A stretch of 64,000 nucleotides of DNA from Pseudomonas viciae (GCF_004786035.1 NZ_CP035088.1:2516001-2580000), one strand, 5' to 3'. Counted from the first letter of the stretch, positions 36,128 through 45,717 are shown. The notes: a model not told the origin generated them from the letters alone. Translations and numbers: made by a program.

Positions 36128-36808
36128 TCACCCGGCGGTGCGAAACGTCAGGTTGATCCGCTGGCCGCCCAGGCGCGGGTGCTGTCCTTCCTTGAGCGGC
36201 AGTACACCGTGGTAGCGCAAGCGGTCGACGCCGCCCCAGACCACGATGTCGCCATGGAACAACGGGATGCGCAGGCTTTTGTCGCTGCGCTCGAAACCGC
36301 CGAACTGAAACATCGCCGGCAGGCCCAGGGACATCGAGACGATGGGGGCGTTGAGGCTGCGTTCGTTCTTGTCCTGATGCAGCGACATCCGCGCACCGGG
36401 TACGTAGCGGTTGATCAGGCAGGCATCGGGCTCGAAGTGCTCGAACTGCGCCTGCCGGGCGGCGGCCTGTGCCAGTTCGCGGAACACCACGGGCATGTCG
36501 GGCCAGGGTTTACCGGTCTGTGGGTCATGGGCGGTGTAGCGATAGCCACTGCGGTCAGTGGTCCAGCCCAGCGCACCGCAACTGCTCAACGCCACCGACA
36601 TGGTAAAGCCGCCGGGCGTGACCATTTGCCGGAACGGCGCGGCCTGCAGGACGGCTTCCAGCGCCGGCAGAAGCCGGTCGAGCCAGGGCAGGGCGAACCC
36701 GCGCAGCACGAAGGATTGCTGGCCGATCCGTTCGACCTGGCCGGGCGTCGTCGGTGTCTCGTCGGCGAATAGGTCCAGGGTGATCGGGTGGTCGTTATTG
36801 CGCATCAT
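36128..36808 (-). CDS. alkB: Alkylated-DNA dioxygenase AlkB
   Basis: A 226-residue 2-oxoglutarate/Fe(II) dioxygenase that removes alkyl groups from N1-methyladenine and N3-methylcytosine by oxidation. The iron ligands are in SLHQDKNE (HxD) and HGDIVVWGG, and the 2-oxoglutarate arginines in GGQRINLTFR. CLINRYVPGARM and the RYTAHDPQTGKPWPDMP segment are typical. Two ATGs in tandem at 36808 and 36805 are possible starts. It overlaps the upstream oxygenase gene by 14 bases and precedes ada by 73 bases. Confidence 0.93.
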   Translation of the reverse strand: MMRNNDHPITLDLFADETPTTPGQVERIGQQSFVLRGFALPWLDRLLPALEAVLQAAPFRQMVTPGGFTMSVALSSCGALGWTTDRSGYRYTAHDPQTGKPWPDMPVVFRELAQAAARQAQFEHFEPDACLINRYVPGARMSLHQDKNERSLNAPIVSMSLGLPAMFQFGGFERSDKSLRIPLFHGDIVVWGGVDRLRYHGVLPLKEGQHPRLGGQRINLTFRTAG

Positions 36809-37523
36809 GAAAGATGATTCCCAAGGTGTGTCGCCTGCCACCGTGTACGCGGCTGACGCCATGGCGCATGTTCACCCGATAATAACCGCGAACGCCTTTG
36901 ACCGGCCGTTGGTGCACGGCAAATACCACGGCGTCGCCCTGTTTCAGATCGATGACCTGTGGTCGCGACTGCATGCGCGGGCGTTGTTCGGTGAGGACAA
37001 ACTCGCCGCCGGTAAAATCCTCGCCAGGTTCCGCCAGCAGGATCGCCACCTGCAACGGGAACACCTGCTCGCCGTACAGATCCTGGTGCAGGCAGTTGTA
37101 ATCCTGCGGGCCGTATTGCAGTAACAGCGGAGTCGGACGCGATTGCCCGGCGGCATGACAGCGCTGAATAAAGTCGGCGTGCTCGTCGGGGTAGCGTACT
37201 TCGACGCCCATGCATTCGTTCCAGCGATTGGCCAGCGGCACCAGCAGCGGATACAGCGACTGACGCAGTTGCTGGACGATATCGGGTAGCGGATAGCGAA
37301 AATACTGATATTCGCCACGCCCGAATCCGTGGCGCGCCATGATTACCCGCGAACGAAACAGCCCGGGCTCGGCGTACAAACCGCTGAGCATCCGGCATTG
37401 GGTGGCCGAGAGCAGGTTGCGGATGATCGCGCTGCCGTCCTGATCGAGGTTTTGCTCCAGGGCAGGCCAGTCCAGATTGTCCATGGCGTGGTTCAGCGAG
37501 GGTGTTTGCAGGATAGCGGACAT
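36795..37523 (-). CDS. 2OG-Fe(II) oxygenase linked to alkylation repair
   Basis: A 242-residue dioxygenase of the COG3826-type family. It carries the iron-binding HQDLYGEQVFPLQVAILL (HxD), a distal histidine in RRHTLGIIFHDAQ and a 2-oxoglutarate site in the same segment. The N-terminal half has PLLLQYGPQDYNCLHQD and FRSRVIMARHGFGRGEYQYF. ATG 37523 is preferred to the GTG six bases upstream (AAGG at nine bases). It overlaps alkB by 14 bases and heads an oxygenase-alkB-ada unit, so it probably acts on alkylated nucleic acid or protein; its substrate is not known. Confidence 0.82.
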   Translation of the reverse strand: MSAILQTPSLNHAMDNLDWPALEQNLDQDGSAIIRNLLSATQCRMLSGLYAEPGLFRSRVIMARHGFGRGEYQYFRYPLPDIVQQLRQSLYPLLVPLANRWNECMGVEVRYPDEHADFIQRCHAAGQSRPTPLLLQYGPQDYNCLHQDLYGEQVFPLQVAILLAEPGEDFTGGEFVLTEQRPRMQSRPQVIDLKQGDAVVFAVHQRPVKGVRGYYRVNMRHGVSRVHGGRRHTLGIIFHDAQ

Positions 37524-37663
37524 GATCACAAACCTTGGTAGAAAGGATTGCTCAGTCTGGCGAGTGCCCCGACGATCGGCACTCCGAGGCTTGCGGTCAA
37601 TATTTTATCCGGTGCGCCAAGAGGGGGCCTGGATCCCTATGCCAGCCGATAAACCACCTACCC

Positions 37664-37693
37664 TGTGGCGAGGGGATAAATCCCCTCGCCACA
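37664..37693. repeat. REP-like perfect palindrome
   Basis: TGTGGCGAGGGGA-taaa-TCCCCTCGCCACA has a 13-bp perfect stem and a 4-base loop. It occurs in full only here and in halves at 6157-6183 and 8543-8570. Confidence 0.8.
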
Positions 37694-37715
37694 AAAAATC
37701 AATCAGGGCGAGCCT

Positions 37716-37886
37716 TTACAGCGCCTTGCTGACACTGACGTCGCTGATGACATCATCGGTCTGGCCGTGCAACGCCTGCAGCGCTGCCCTGGCTTCTTCC
37801 TCGGTGCCGGTTTGCAGTTGCGCGAACTCGAAACGGCGTTCGCCGTTGAGCTTGTACTTGATGACGTATTTGGTCGTCTGGGCCAC
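37716..37886 (-). CDS. Small hypothetical protein, GTG start
   Basis: A 56-residue protein starting at GTG 37886 with AAGAAAGG upstream. It reads KYVIKYKLNGERRFEFAQL and then EEEARAALQALHGQTDD, an alpha/beta pattern. It is downstream of the DUF1883 gene on the same strand, 28 bases after its stop, so the two may form an operon. I do not recognise a family. The coding character (codon pattern and start) is better than that of any other frame here. Confidence 0.65.
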   Translation of the reverse strand: MAQTTKYVIKYKLNGERRFEFAQLQTGTEEEARAALQALHGQTDDVISDVSVSKAL

Positions 37887-37914
37887 GGTTTTGCCTTTCT
37901 TGAAGGGGCGATGC

Positions 37915-38217
37915 TCAGCTCAGTTTCGAGCTGGAACGCCGGATGATCTTGATCTTGTGGGTCAGGGTCGGCTTGCGCGTAACACTGATCGCACGGCGGT
38001 TGACGGTGTCGATGGTGATATTCCAGAAACCGGTGCTTGGTGCGGTGATCCTGGCCGGGAACGTATCGAACGCGCCGCCGTGATAAGTGTGCCGGCCGCC
38101 GTTCTTGAAACTGCGGAAGTTGGCGTCGTTCATCAAACGGATGTTGCACATTTGGGAGCATTCGATGACGACGATGTCGTCTTCGTTCAGGTGCTCGCGC
38201 TGGTGGATGAATTTCAT
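37915..38217 (-). CDS. DUF1883 domain protein
   Basis: A 100-residue protein from ATG 38217 (GGAGGC six bases upstream). It matches DUF1883: MKFIHQREHLNEDDIVVIEC, MCNIRLMNDANFRSFKNGGR, YHGGAF and TGFWNITIDTVNR. The fold is all-beta; function is unknown. DUF1883 is often found beside TIR-type or stress genes, but none is adjacent. It lies upstream of the small GTG-start gene. Confidence 0.85.
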   Translation of the reverse strand: MKFIHQREHLNEDDIVVIECSQMCNIRLMNDANFRSFKNGGRHTYHGGAFDTFPARITAPSTGFWNITIDTVNRRAISVTRKPTLTHKIKIIRRSSSKLS

Positions 38218-38420
38218 GGGCGCCTCCAGAAGGGCTTTTTCTACAAAATCAAAACGATAGCAAGGGGCAATGATGCGCAGTTTATCAGCCCCGAGTGTTA
38301 ATATCCGGCCCGCGCTCCAGGCTTTGATCATTTATCGCAGGAAGCGGGATAAAAAAAGCGGTGCGGCCCCGGAGAAAAACGGCGTCTGCACTGTCGGAGG
38401 GTCTTTAATGGAGGAATCAT

Positions 38421-38771
38421 ATGAAGCGCAGCGTGTGGGTGTTGGCATTGGCAATGAGTGGATGTGCATCGGTATCGGACATCAACCAGACGCCGCCCAC
38501 CATGAGCGTCATCTCCGGAAAGAAGCCCCATGAATATGCCAAGTGCGTGTCCGACAAGCTGGCCAGCAGCCGTGGCCCGCTGCAAATGGAACCGCACAAG
38601 AACGGCGTGCGGTTGATTGTGCCGGGCAAACTGTCGGCCCTGCCGGCGGCGGTGTTCGACATTGACGAGCGCTCCAGTGGCAGCAGCATCAAGCTGCACG
38701 AAAGCCTATCCAATGTGCCGGTGCGCCCGGGCGATGTGCAGGATGCCGCCAACGCCTGCATTTCCGGCTGA
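38421..38771 (+). CDS. Small predicted lipoprotein
   Basis: A 116-residue protein with a lipobox: MKRSVWVLALAMSGCAS, cleavage before Cys15. GGAGGAATCAT precedes the ATG at 38421. The mature part (YAKCVSDKLASSRGPLQMEP, VFDIDERSSGSSIKLHESL) contains two further cysteines (Cys42 and Cys113) that could form a disulfide. Small conserved Pseudomonas lipoprotein of unknown role. Confidence 0.8.
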   Translation: MKRSVWVLALAMSGCASVSDINQTPPTMSVISGKKPHEYAKCVSDKLASSRGPLQMEPHKNGVRLIVPGKLSALPAAVFDIDERSSGSSIKLHESLSNVPVRPGDVQDAANACISG

Positions 38772-38824
38772 GCGCGACCTGACGAGCGGGCCGGGCATCG
38801 GATAAACTATTGCCCTCGACAAAA

Positions 38825-38854
38825 AATGCCGCCACGGTCAACGTTGGCGGCATT
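38825..38854. other. Stem-loop between small genes
   Basis: AATGCCGCCA and TGGCGGCATT form a 10-bp stem around a 10-base loop. Only the minus-strand reading has a T tract (TTTTTTG), so it may end transcription from the right or act as an attenuating hairpin upstream of the 38875 gene. Confidence 0.45.
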
Positions 38855-38874
38855 GTCATTTATGGAGTCAGTCG

Positions 38875-39105
38875 ATGAAACGCGAGCAGGTGCGGGAGCG
38901 CCATGCAGAAGGTCTTATATCTGCCACCCATGTGATTCAGAACCCGGCGAGCCCGGGCGAATGGATCGTCTTCTTCAAAAAAAGCGCCGGGCGCAGTTTT
39001 TTCCTGGTGGATGAGCAGGACGAAGTCGAGTCTTTCAGCCGTCTCGACGATTTGATCGAGACCATACGTGGCTTGGGGATCAAATTCGCCGAGATCCATA
39101 TCTAG
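38875..39105 (+). CDS. Small conserved hypothetical protein
   Basis: A 76-residue cytosolic protein with KREQVRERHAEGLISATHVI and GEWIVFFKKSAGRSFFLVDE, then SRLDDLIETIRGLGI. The alternating strand/helix pattern is compact and typical of a small folded domain. A hairpin (AATGCCGCCA/TGGCGGCATT) lies upstream at 38825-38854. The family is known in Pseudomonas but not its role. Confidence 0.7.
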   Translation: MKREQVRERHAEGLISATHVIQNPASPGEWIVFFKKSAGRSFFLVDEQDEVESFSRLDDLIETIRGLGIKFAEIHI

Positions 39106-39109
39106 TTAT

Positions 39110-39391
39110 TTACTTGCACACGACCAGGACGCTGCGGCTGGTGTAGTTGCCGACATCGACCCCCAGGGTCTTTTCGCTTTCCTTGGCTTGCGGCGTGCCA
39201 TCGGTGCCGACGATGCGGTAGCCAGTACCGGCACAGGATGCATCAGCCTTTTCATAGCAGGTGGCCCAGGAATTGGCTTCGCCGGAGCAATCGATGGTCA
39301 GCCCCTGTTCGCCATTGTTCAAGTAGGTTTTTTCGGCAGAGGCACAGCCCGCCAAGGCCAGGACGGCAAACAGCGCCAGAAGTGTTTTCAT
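39110..39391 (-). CDS. Small predicted lipoprotein
   Basis: A 93-residue protein from ATG 39391; the earlier in-frame Met adds non-signal residues. The signal and lipobox read MKTLLALFAVLALAGCASAE, cleavage before Cys16. The mature part is beta-rich with four cysteines that could pair (TIDCSGEANSWATCYEKADASC). Convergent with the 38875 gene (4 bases apart). Unknown function. Confidence 0.8.
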   Translation of the reverse strand: MKTLLALFAVLALAGCASAEKTYLNNGEQGLTIDCSGEANSWATCYEKADASCAGTGYRIVGTDGTPQAKESEKTLGVDVGNYTSRSVLVVCK

Positions 39392-39506
39392 CGAATCGTC
39401 ATCAAGAAGGGAGGGGCAGGCCCGAGAGTATAGCGAATGGCCATTCCGGTACAGATAAACAAAGCCCCGTTCAATGCCGTGCGTCATTTACTTGAGGCGT
39501 GTCTGT

Positions 39507-39722
39507 TTACTTCTTGCGGCGAGGGCTGCGGGCCGGGGCCGTTTCACGTTCCTTGGTCGCCGGGGCCGAGCGGTCGTCCTGGAATACCGCCGCCACTTCT
39601 ACCGCCATCGACTTGCTGGGCAGGGGGCCGGCGACCTGCTCGCCGTGGTAGTTGATAATCCACCATTGGCCGTCCTTGTCCTGGCTGACCGAATAACCGT
39701 TTGCGTTTTGTGTGACCGACAT
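39507..39722 (-). CDS. Small hypothetical protein
   Basis: A 71-residue protein with SVSQDKDGQWWIINYHGEQV and SKSMAVEVAAVFQDD, then a basic, Pro/Ala-rich tail (APARSPRRKK). The first 45 residues resemble a small beta-hairpin domain of DUF-type proteins common in Pseudomonas. Unknown function. Confidence 0.65.
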   Translation of the reverse strand: MSVTQNANGYSVSQDKDGQWWIINYHGEQVAGPLPSKSMAVEVAAVFQDDRSAPATKERETAPARSPRRKK

Positions 39723-39956
39723 CTAACTGCCTCGTTGGCGGAATCAAGGGCGCCATGATACGTCAAATGCTCGCAAACAGCGCTCATGGGCGTACAGTGA
39801 GACCGCCGGACCCATCGAGACGAAAGGCGATTGAACTATCCGGCGTTTTTTATTTCTCTATGATGGCATCGGTTGGCCAGTGCGGGCATTGTAAGGTGCC
39901 CGTCGCCTGATTAGACTGCCCCGAAACTCGTACACACCGCCTTTTCAAGGACTTAT

Positions 39957-40796
39957 ATGATCAAGAAATGCTTGTTCCCAGCAGCCGGTTACGGTACTCG
40001 CTTCCTGCCAGCGACTAAAGCCATGCCCAAAGAAATGCTGCCGGTGGTGAACAAGCCACTGATCCAGTACGGCGTCGAAGAAGCCCTCGATGCGGGCCTG
40101 ACGGAAATCTCCATCGTCACCGGTCGCGGCAAACGCGCCCTGGAAGACCACTTCGACATCAGCTACGAGCTGGAAAACCAGATCAAGGGCACCGACAAAG
40201 AGAAGTATCTGGTCGGTATCCGCAAACTGCTGGATGAGTGCTCGTTCTCCTACACTCGCCAGACCGAAATGAAAGGCCTGGGCCACGCGATCCTGACCGG
40301 CCGCCCGCTGATCGGTGACGAACCGTTCGCCGTGGTCCTGGCGGATGACTTGTGCGTCAACCTCGAAGGCGACGGCGTGCTGACCCAGATGGTCAAGCTG
40401 TACAAGCAGTTCCGCTGCTCCATCGTGGCGATCCAGGAAGTCGATCCGCAGGAAACCCACAAGTACGGGGTGATTGCTGGTGAAATGATCCGCGACGACA
40501 TCTACCGCGTCCACAGCATGGTTGAAAAACCAAAGCCTGAAGATGCACCGTCGAACCTGGCGATCATCGGTCGCTACATCCTGACCCCGGACATCTTCGA
40601 CCTGATCGAACAGACCGAGCCAGGCAAGGGCGGCGAAATCCAGATCACCGACGCCCTGATGAAGCAGGCCCAGAACGGCTGCGTCATGGCCTACAAGTTC
40701 AAAGGCAAGCGTTTCGACTGCGGCGGCGCCGAAGGCTACATCGACGCGACCAACTTCTGCTTCGAGAACTTCTACAAGACGGGCAAGGCTTACTGA
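39957..40796 (+). CDS. galU: UTP-glucose-1-phosphate uridylyltransferase GalU
   Basis: A 279-residue nucleotidyltransferase that makes UDP-glucose for LPS, exopolysaccharide and trehalose synthesis. The N-terminal signature is FPAAGYGTRFLPATKAMPKE, the active-site region FAVVLADDLCV, the base-binding QTEMKGLGHAI, and YGVIAGEMI is the substrate loop. Length matches P. aeruginosa GalU (279). A strong terminator follows 26 bases after the stop. Confidence 0.96.
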   Translation: MIKKCLFPAAGYGTRFLPATKAMPKEMLPVVNKPLIQYGVEEALDAGLTEISIVTGRGKRALEDHFDISYELENQIKGTDKEKYLVGIRKLLDECSFSYTRQTEMKGLGHAILTGRPLIGDEPFAVVLADDLCVNLEGDGVLTQMVKLYKQFRCSIVAIQEVDPQETHKYGVIAGEMIRDDIYRVHSMVEKPKPEDAPSNLAIIGRYILTPDIFDLIEQTEPGKGGEIQITDALMKQAQNGCVMAYKFKGKRFDCGGAEGYIDATNFCFENFYKTGKAY

Positions 40797-40822
40797 TAGC
40801 CTGGGCCATGCCTTGAAAAAAA

Positions 40823-40851
40823 CGCCCCGACTGGTTCGGGGCGTTTTTTTT
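40823..40851 (+). terminator. Rho-independent terminator of galU
   Basis: CGCCCCGA and TCGGGGCG form an 8-bp GC-rich stem around ctggt, followed by eight Ts. Confidence 0.9.
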
Positions 40852-41035
40852 GCCCGGGGAAAAGTTGCTCGCAGATCACACAAGCAAACCCCCTGTGGGA
40901 GTGCGCTTAACTTGAGCATTGCTGCCAATTCGATCCAGTCCAGCTGGCTTTTCCATTTTCCGCCCCCATAACCATCGCAACGCTGCCTCAGGTGAAAACA
41001 GCGGGTATGCTGATGGCCTGCCGAAGGAGATAGAG

Positions 41036-42394
41036 ATGGCCTACGATTTTGACTTGTATGTGATTGGCGCCGGTTCCGGCGGTGTGCGGGCGGCGCGGTT
41101 CGCGGCCGGTTTTGGCGCGAAAGTGGCCGTGGCGGAGAGCCGCTACCTGGGCGGTACCTGCGTGAACGTGGGGTGCGTGCCCAAGAAGTTGCTGGTCTAC
41201 GGCGCGCATTACGCCGAGGATTTCGAGCAAGCGTCGGCCTATGGTTGGACGGCGGGGGAGCCGAGTTTCGACTGGGCCACGCTGATCGCCAACAAGGACC
41301 GGGAAATCAATCGCCTCAACGGGATTTATCGCAACCTGCTGGTCAACAGCGGCGTTGTGCTGCACGAAGGTCACGCGAAAATCACCGGGCCCCATGAGGT
41401 CGAGATCAACGACCAACGCTATACCGCCAAGCACATCATGATCGCCACCGGCGGCTGGCCGGTGATCCCGGACATTCCGGGGCGCGAGCATGCCATCAGC
41501 TCCAACGAGGCGTTTTTCCTCAAGGAACTGCCCAAGCGCGTCATCGTGGTGGGCGGCGGCTACATTGCGGTGGAGTTCGCCGGGATTTTCCACGGCATGG
41601 GCGCGCAGACGTCACTGCTGTATCGCGGTGACCTGTTCCTGCGCGGCTTTGACGGTGCGGTGCGCAAGCACCTGGCGGAAGAGCTGACCCGGCGTGGCCT
41701 GGATCTGCAATTCAACGCCGACATCAAATCCATCGAAAAACTGGACGATGGCAGCCTCAGGGTAGAGCTCAAGGATGGCAAAACGTTGATCACCGATTGC
41801 GTGTTCTACGCCACTGGCCGGCGACCGATGCTCGACAATCTTGGCCTGGAGAACACCGCTGTCACAGTGGACGAGAAGGGTTTTGTCGTGGTCAACGAAA
41901 AATACGAGACCACTGAACCGTCGATCCTGGCCATTGGCGACGTGATCGGTCGCGTCCAGCTCACCCCCGTTGCCTTGGCCGAAGGCATGGCGGTGGCGCG
42001 GCGTCTGTTCAAGCCTGAGCAGTATCGCCTGGTGGATTACCGGATGATTCCCACCGCCGTGTTCAGCCTGCCGAACATCGGCACCGTGGGTCTGACCGAA
42101 GAGCAGGCCAGGGAGGAGGGCCATGAGGTTGAGATATTCGAAAGCCGCTTCCGGCCGATGAAGCTGAGCTTGACCGAATGCCAGGAGCGCACCCTGATGA
42201 AACTGGTGGTGAATGCCAAGACCGACAAGGTGCTGGGTTGCCATATGGTCGGGCCGGATGCCGGGGAAATCGTCCAAGGCTTGGCCATCGCCCTCAAGGC
42301 CGGCGCCACCAAGCGTGATTTCGACGAAACCATCGGCGTGCATCCAACCGCCGCCGAGGAATTCGTCACCATGCGTACCCCCGTAGCCTCCTGA
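41036..42394 (+). CDS. gor: Glutathione-disulfide reductase
   Basis: A 452-residue FAD/NADPH enzyme that keeps glutathione reduced. N-terminal FAD site [16 protein letters not shown], redox disulfide [18 protein letters not shown]-binding [20 protein letters not shown], second FAD motif [11 protein letters not shown] and catalytic HPTAAEE at the C terminus are complete. ATG 41036 has GAAGGAGA six bases upstream; the longer frame is rejected. It sits in a redox neighbourhood with ahpC and ahpF. Confidence 0.95.
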   Translation: MAYDFDLYVIGAGSGGVRAARFAAGFGAKVAVAESRYLGGTCVNVGCVPKKLLVYGAHYAEDFEQASAYGWTAGEPSFDWATLIANKDREINRLNGIYRNLLVNSGVVLHEGHAKITGPHEVEINDQRYTAKHIMIATGGWPVIPDIPGREHAISSNEAFFLKELPKRVIVVGGGYIAVEFAGIFHGMGAQTSLLYRGDLFLRGFDGAVRKHLAEELTRRGLDLQFNADIKSIEKLDDGSLRVELKDGKTLITDCVFYATGRRPMLDNLGLENTAVTVDEKGFVVVNEKYETTEPSILAIGDVIGRVQLTPVALAEGMAVARRLFKPEQYRLVDYRMIPTAVFSLPNIGTVGLTEEQAREEGHEVEIFESRFRPMKLSLTECQERTLMKLVVNAKTDKVLGCHMVGPDAGEIVQGLAIALKAGATKRDFDETIGVHPTAAEEFVTMRTPVAS

Positions 42395-42569
42395 TCACCA
42401 AGCGAACATATGGCGAGCGCGCTTGCTCGCCATATTAAGTTTTCTTCTATTGATTTAGCTGCTGATAGCCAAAACCAATCATTCACATGAGGTTTGCCAA
42501 TGAGCCAGCCCAGGAATGAGTGGATAAGATTCCCTCCATCAACTTTTCAACCCTGATGGAGAAACATCG

Positions 42570-43133
42570 ATGCCTATCATCAACAGCCAAGTTAAACCGT
42601 TCAACGCTACCGCCTTCAAAAACGGCGAATTCGTCGAAGTATCGGACGCCAACCTGAAGGGCAAGTGGTCTGTCGTGTTCTTCTACCCAGCTGACTTCAC
42701 CTTCGTTTGCCCAACCGAGCTGGAAGACCTGGCCGACAACTACGCCGAATTCCAGAAACTGGGCGTCGAAGTCTACAGCGTGTCGACCGACACCCACTTT
42801 GCCCACGCGGCCTGGCACAACACTTCGCCAGCCATCGGCAAGATCCAGTACACCATGATCGGCGACCCGACCCACGTTATCTCCCGCAACTTCGACGTGC
42901 TGATCGAAGAAGTCGGCCTGGCTGACCGCGGTACTTTCGTGATCAACCCGCAAGGCCAGATCAAGATCGTTGAAATCAACGACGGCGGTGTAGGCCGTGA
43001 CGCTTCCGAGCTGCTGCGCAAGGTCAAGGCCGCTCAGTACGTTGCCGCTCACCCGGGTGAAGTCTGCCCAGCCAAGTGGAAAGAAGGCGAGGCCACCCTG
43101 GCTCCGTCCCTGGACCTGGTCGGCAAGATCTAA
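42570..43133 (+). CDS. ahpC: Alkyl hydroperoxide reductase subunit C
   Basis: A 187-residue typical 2-Cys peroxiredoxin that reduces hydrogen and organic peroxides. Peroxidatic Cys47 lies in [17 protein letters not shown] and resolving Cys166 in [19 protein letters not shown] and the conserved Thr44 and Arg120 are in place. GATGGAGAAACATCG precedes the ATG. It is followed by a terminator and then ahpF, so basal uncoupling of the two is likely. OxyR control is known in the genus, but no clear OxyR site was found by eye. Confidence 0.96.
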   Translation: MPIINSQVKPFNATAFKNGEFVEVSDANLKGKWSVVFFYPADFTFVCPTELEDLADNYAEFQKLGVEVYSVSTDTHFAHAAWHNTSPAIGKIQYTMIGDPTHVISRNFDVLIEEVGLADRGTFVINPQGQIKIVEINDGGVGRDASELLRKVKAAQYVAAHPGEVCPAKWKEGEATLAPSLDLVGKI

Positions 43134-43193
43134 ACCTGTGAGTCATTCGAGGGCGATTCGCTCTTAATCAAGCAAGCCGCTTCGCCCCAAAAA

Positions 43194-43228
43194 ACGCCTG
43201 GGCGAGATTCGCTCGGGCGTTGTTTTTT
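43194..43228 (+). terminator. Terminator between ahpC and ahpF
   Basis: ACGCCTGGGCGA and TCGCTCGGGCGT pair over 12 positions with G-U wobbles around gat, followed by TGTTTTTT. The ahpF ribosome site begins within 30 bases of it. Confidence 0.8.
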
Positions 43229-43257
43229 CTGAAAATCAAAAAATGGAAATCGCCCGT

Positions 43258-44820
43258 ATGTTGGACGCCAATCTTAAAGCTCAGTTGAAGTCATACCTGG
43301 AACGGGTCACCCAGCCGATCGAGATCGTCGCCTCCCTCGACGACGGTGCGAAATCCCAGGAAATGCTTGCGTTACTCAAAGACGTTGCCAGTCTTTGCGA
43401 CCAGATTACCTTGCTCGACAACGGCACCGACGGGCGCAAGCCATCGTTTTCGTTGAATCGCCCGGGAGCCGATATCAGCCTGCGTTTTGCCGGCATCCCC
43501 ATGGGGCACGAATTCACTTCGCTGGTGTTGGCCTTGCTGCAAGTCGGCGGCCACCCTTCGAAGGCCAGTGTCGAAGTCATTGAACAGATTCGCTCCCTTA
43601 AAGGTGAGTTCAACTTCGAGACGTATTTTTCGCTGTCGTGCCAGAACTGCCCGGACGTGGTCCAGGCGCTGAACCTGATGGCGGTGCTCAACCCGAACAT
43701 TCGTCACGTCGCTATCGATGGCGCGCTGTTCCAGGCCGAAGTCGATGAACGCCAGATCATGGCCGTGCCGAGCGTTTACCTGAACGGTGTGAACTTTGGC
43801 CAGGGCCGCATGGGCCTGGAGGAGATTCTTGCCAAGATCGACACCAGCGGCATCGAACGCCAGGCCGAGAAGATCAGCGCCAAAGAGGCTTTTGATGTGC
43901 TGGTGGTTGGCGGTGGCCCGGCCGGTGCTTCAGCGGCGATCTACGCGGCCCGTAAAGGCATCCGCACCGGTGTCGCGGCCGAGCGTTTCGGCGGTCAGGT
44001 GCTCGACACCATGGCCATCGAGAACTTCATCTCGGTCCAGGAAACCGAAGGGCCGAAACTGGCTGTCGCCCTGGAAGAGCACGTCAAGCAGTACGACGTG
44101 GACATCATGAACCTGCAACGCGCCGATGCATTGGTGCCTGGCAAGGATGGCGCGCTGCACGAAATCAGATTCGCCAGCGGTGCGAGCCTCAAGGCCAAGA
44201 CCGTGATCCTGGCGACCGGTGCCCGCTGGCGCGAAATGAACGTGCCAGGTGAGCAGCAATATCGCAACAAGGGTGTGGCGTACTGCCCGCACTGTGACGG
44301 TCCGTTGTTCAAAGGCAAGCGCGTGGCGGTGATTGGCGGCGGTAACTCCGGCGTCGAAGCGGCCATCGACCTGGCCGGTATCGTGGCCCATGTCACCCTG
44401 CTGGAGTTCGATGTGCAATTGCGTGCCGACGCGGTGTTGCAACGCAAGCTGCACAGCCTGCCGAACGTGACGGTGATCACCAACGCCCAGACTACCGAAG
44501 TGACGGGCGATGGCCAGAAGGTCAACGGCTTGCGCTACAAGGACCGTCCAAGTGGTGAAGTGCGCGATGTGGCGCTGGAAGGGATCTTTGTGCAGATCGG
44601 CCTGTTACCCAACACCGATTGGCTCAAAGGCACCGTCGAGCTGTCGCCGCGTGGCGAGATCATCGTTGATGCCCGTGGTGAAACCTCGATCCCGGGGGTA
44701 TTCGCCGCCGGTGACGTGACCACCGTGCCGTACAAGCAGATCGTGATCGCCGTGGGCGAGGGGGCCAAGGCTTCGCTGAGCGCCTTCGACCACCTGATCC
44801 GTACCTCTGCGCCGGCGTAA
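43258..44820 (+). CDS. ahpF: Alkyl hydroperoxide reductase subunit F
   Basis: A 520-residue flavoprotein that passes electrons from NADH to AhpC. The N-terminal twin thioredoxin folds carry the CxxC in LSCQNCPDV; the C-terminal thioredoxin-reductase part has [19 protein letters not shown], the redox pair in CPHCDGPLF and [20 protein letters not shown] 43258 gives [15 protein letters not shown], as in E. coli; the ATG at 43243 would add five residues. A bidirectional terminator follows. Confidence 0.95.
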   Translation: MLDANLKAQLKSYLERVTQPIEIVASLDDGAKSQEMLALLKDVASLCDQITLLDNGTDGRKPSFSLNRPGADISLRFAGIPMGHEFTSLVLALLQVGGHPSKASVEVIEQIRSLKGEFNFETYFSLSCQNCPDVVQALNLMAVLNPNIRHVAIDGALFQAEVDERQIMAVPSVYLNGVNFGQGRMGLEEILAKIDTSGIERQAEKISAKEAFDVLVVGGGPAGASAAIYAARKGIRTGVAAERFGGQVLDTMAIENFISVQETEGPKLAVALEEHVKQYDVDIMNLQRADALVPGKDGALHEIRFASGASLKAKTVILATGARWREMNVPGEQQYRNKGVAYCPHCDGPLFKGKRVAVIGGGNSGVEAAIDLAGIVAHVTLLEFDVQLRADAVLQRKLHSLPNVTVITNAQTTEVTGDGQKVNGLRYKDRPSGEVRDVALEGIFVQIGLLPNTDWLKGTVELSPRGEIIVDARGETSIPGVFAAGDVTTVPYKQIVIAVGEGAKASLSAFDHLIRTSAPA

Positions 44821-44841
44821 ACAGCCGATAGCGGAAAAAAC

Positions 44842-44873
44842 AAAACCCCATGGGCCATGGCTCATGGGGTTTT
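44842..44873. terminator. Bidirectional terminator between ahpF and gloA
   Basis: AAAACCCCATG and CATGGGGTTTT form an 11-bp stem with A and T tracts on each side, serving the convergent ahpF and gloA genes. Confidence 0.85.
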
Positions 44874-44892
44874 ATTTTGGATCAAGCGTCAC

Positions 44893-44987
44893 TCTGTGGG
44901 AGCGAGCTTGCTCGCGATAGCGGTGGTTCAGCCTGCATTCATGTTGAATGCACCGCCGTCATCGCGAGCAAGCTCGCTCCCACAGGG
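44893..44987. repeat. REP/BIME hairpin, 95 bp
   Basis: CTGTGGGAGCGAGCTTGCTC with CGCGATAGCGG on the left, CGCGAGCAAGCTCGCTCCCA with CAGG on the right. Stem of about 24 bp around a 45-base loop. Confidence 0.8.
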
Positions 44988-45002
44988 GGATGGTGGTGAG
45001 GT

Positions 45003-45524
45003 TTACAGCGGCGCAGGCTGGATGATTTCAACCCAGTAGCCATCCGGGTCTTTGATGAACGCCAGGCTTTTCATGCGGCCGTCGCTCAGGCGCTTCTGGA
45101 AATCGCAGCCCAGTGCTTCGAAGCGCTCGCAGGCCGCGACGATGTCCGGCACCGAGATGCAGATGTGGCCGAAGCCGCGCGGGTCGGTGTTGCCGTTGTG
45201 ATAGGCGAATGCCGGATCACTTTCGGTGCCGTGGTTGTGGGTCAGCTCGAGGATGCCAGGGATCGACTTCATCCATTCGGTACGTGCGTCGGCTTCTGCT
45301 GGAATCTGGCTCTTGTCCACCAGGGCCAGGAAATACAAGCTGAATTCAGCTTCCGGGAAGTCGCGCTTCTCCACCAGCGAAAAACCCAGCACGCGGGTGT
45401 AGAAATCCAGTGACTGGGTGATGTCCTTGACCCGCAGCATGGTGTGGTTGAAAACGAATTTGGCGGTGGCGGCGTCAGGTTGTGCGGTGACGCCAGGGAA
45501 AGTATTGAGTTCTTGCAGGCTCAT
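45003..45524 (-). CDS. gloA: Glyoxalase I (lactoylglutathione lyase)
   Basis: A 173-residue metal-dependent glyoxalase that isomerises the methylglyoxal-glutathione adduct to S-lactoylglutathione. Metal ligands and glutathione contacts are in FNHTMLRVKDITQSLDFY, ILELTHNHGTESD and GFGHICISVPD, with a final Glu in YWVEIIQP. It belongs to the longer, zinc-activated type known in P. aeruginosa (GloA3-like). GGAGGG lies seven bases before ATG 45524. Confidence 0.93.
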   Translation of the reverse strand: MSLQELNTFPGVTAQPDAATAKFVFNHTMLRVKDITQSLDFYTRVLGFSLVEKRDFPEAEFSLYFLALVDKSQIPAEADARTEWMKSIPGILELTHNHGTESDPAFAYHNGNTDPRGFGHICISVPDIVAACERFEALGCDFQKRLSDGRMKSLAFIKDPDGYWVEIIQPAPL

Positions 45525-45717
45525 GGGCCCTCCGGAGAATAAGTGGGGCAAACGGCGTCGCAAATGTGCTGTGACAGTTCCTGGGCTTGCGTCAGATGGC
45601 TTCCATGCAGGTGCGCCCATGATACGCAAGGGACGTGGCATCGCCAAACCGCGTGTGGCTATTGCCTGGTTCTGCGGCGGGCTTCAGACTTTACGCTTCG
45701 TCCTTGAGTGCAACGCA

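Noticed and set aside
39723-39956. Sigma-70 promoter for galU.
   Set aside because: TTGAAC and TATGAT boxes are present but 22 bases apart, too far for a normal promoter.
42395-42569. OxyR operator upstream of ahpC.
   Set aside because: The scattered CTAT and ATAG tetrads near 42447-42468 do not have the 7-base spacing of the consensus.
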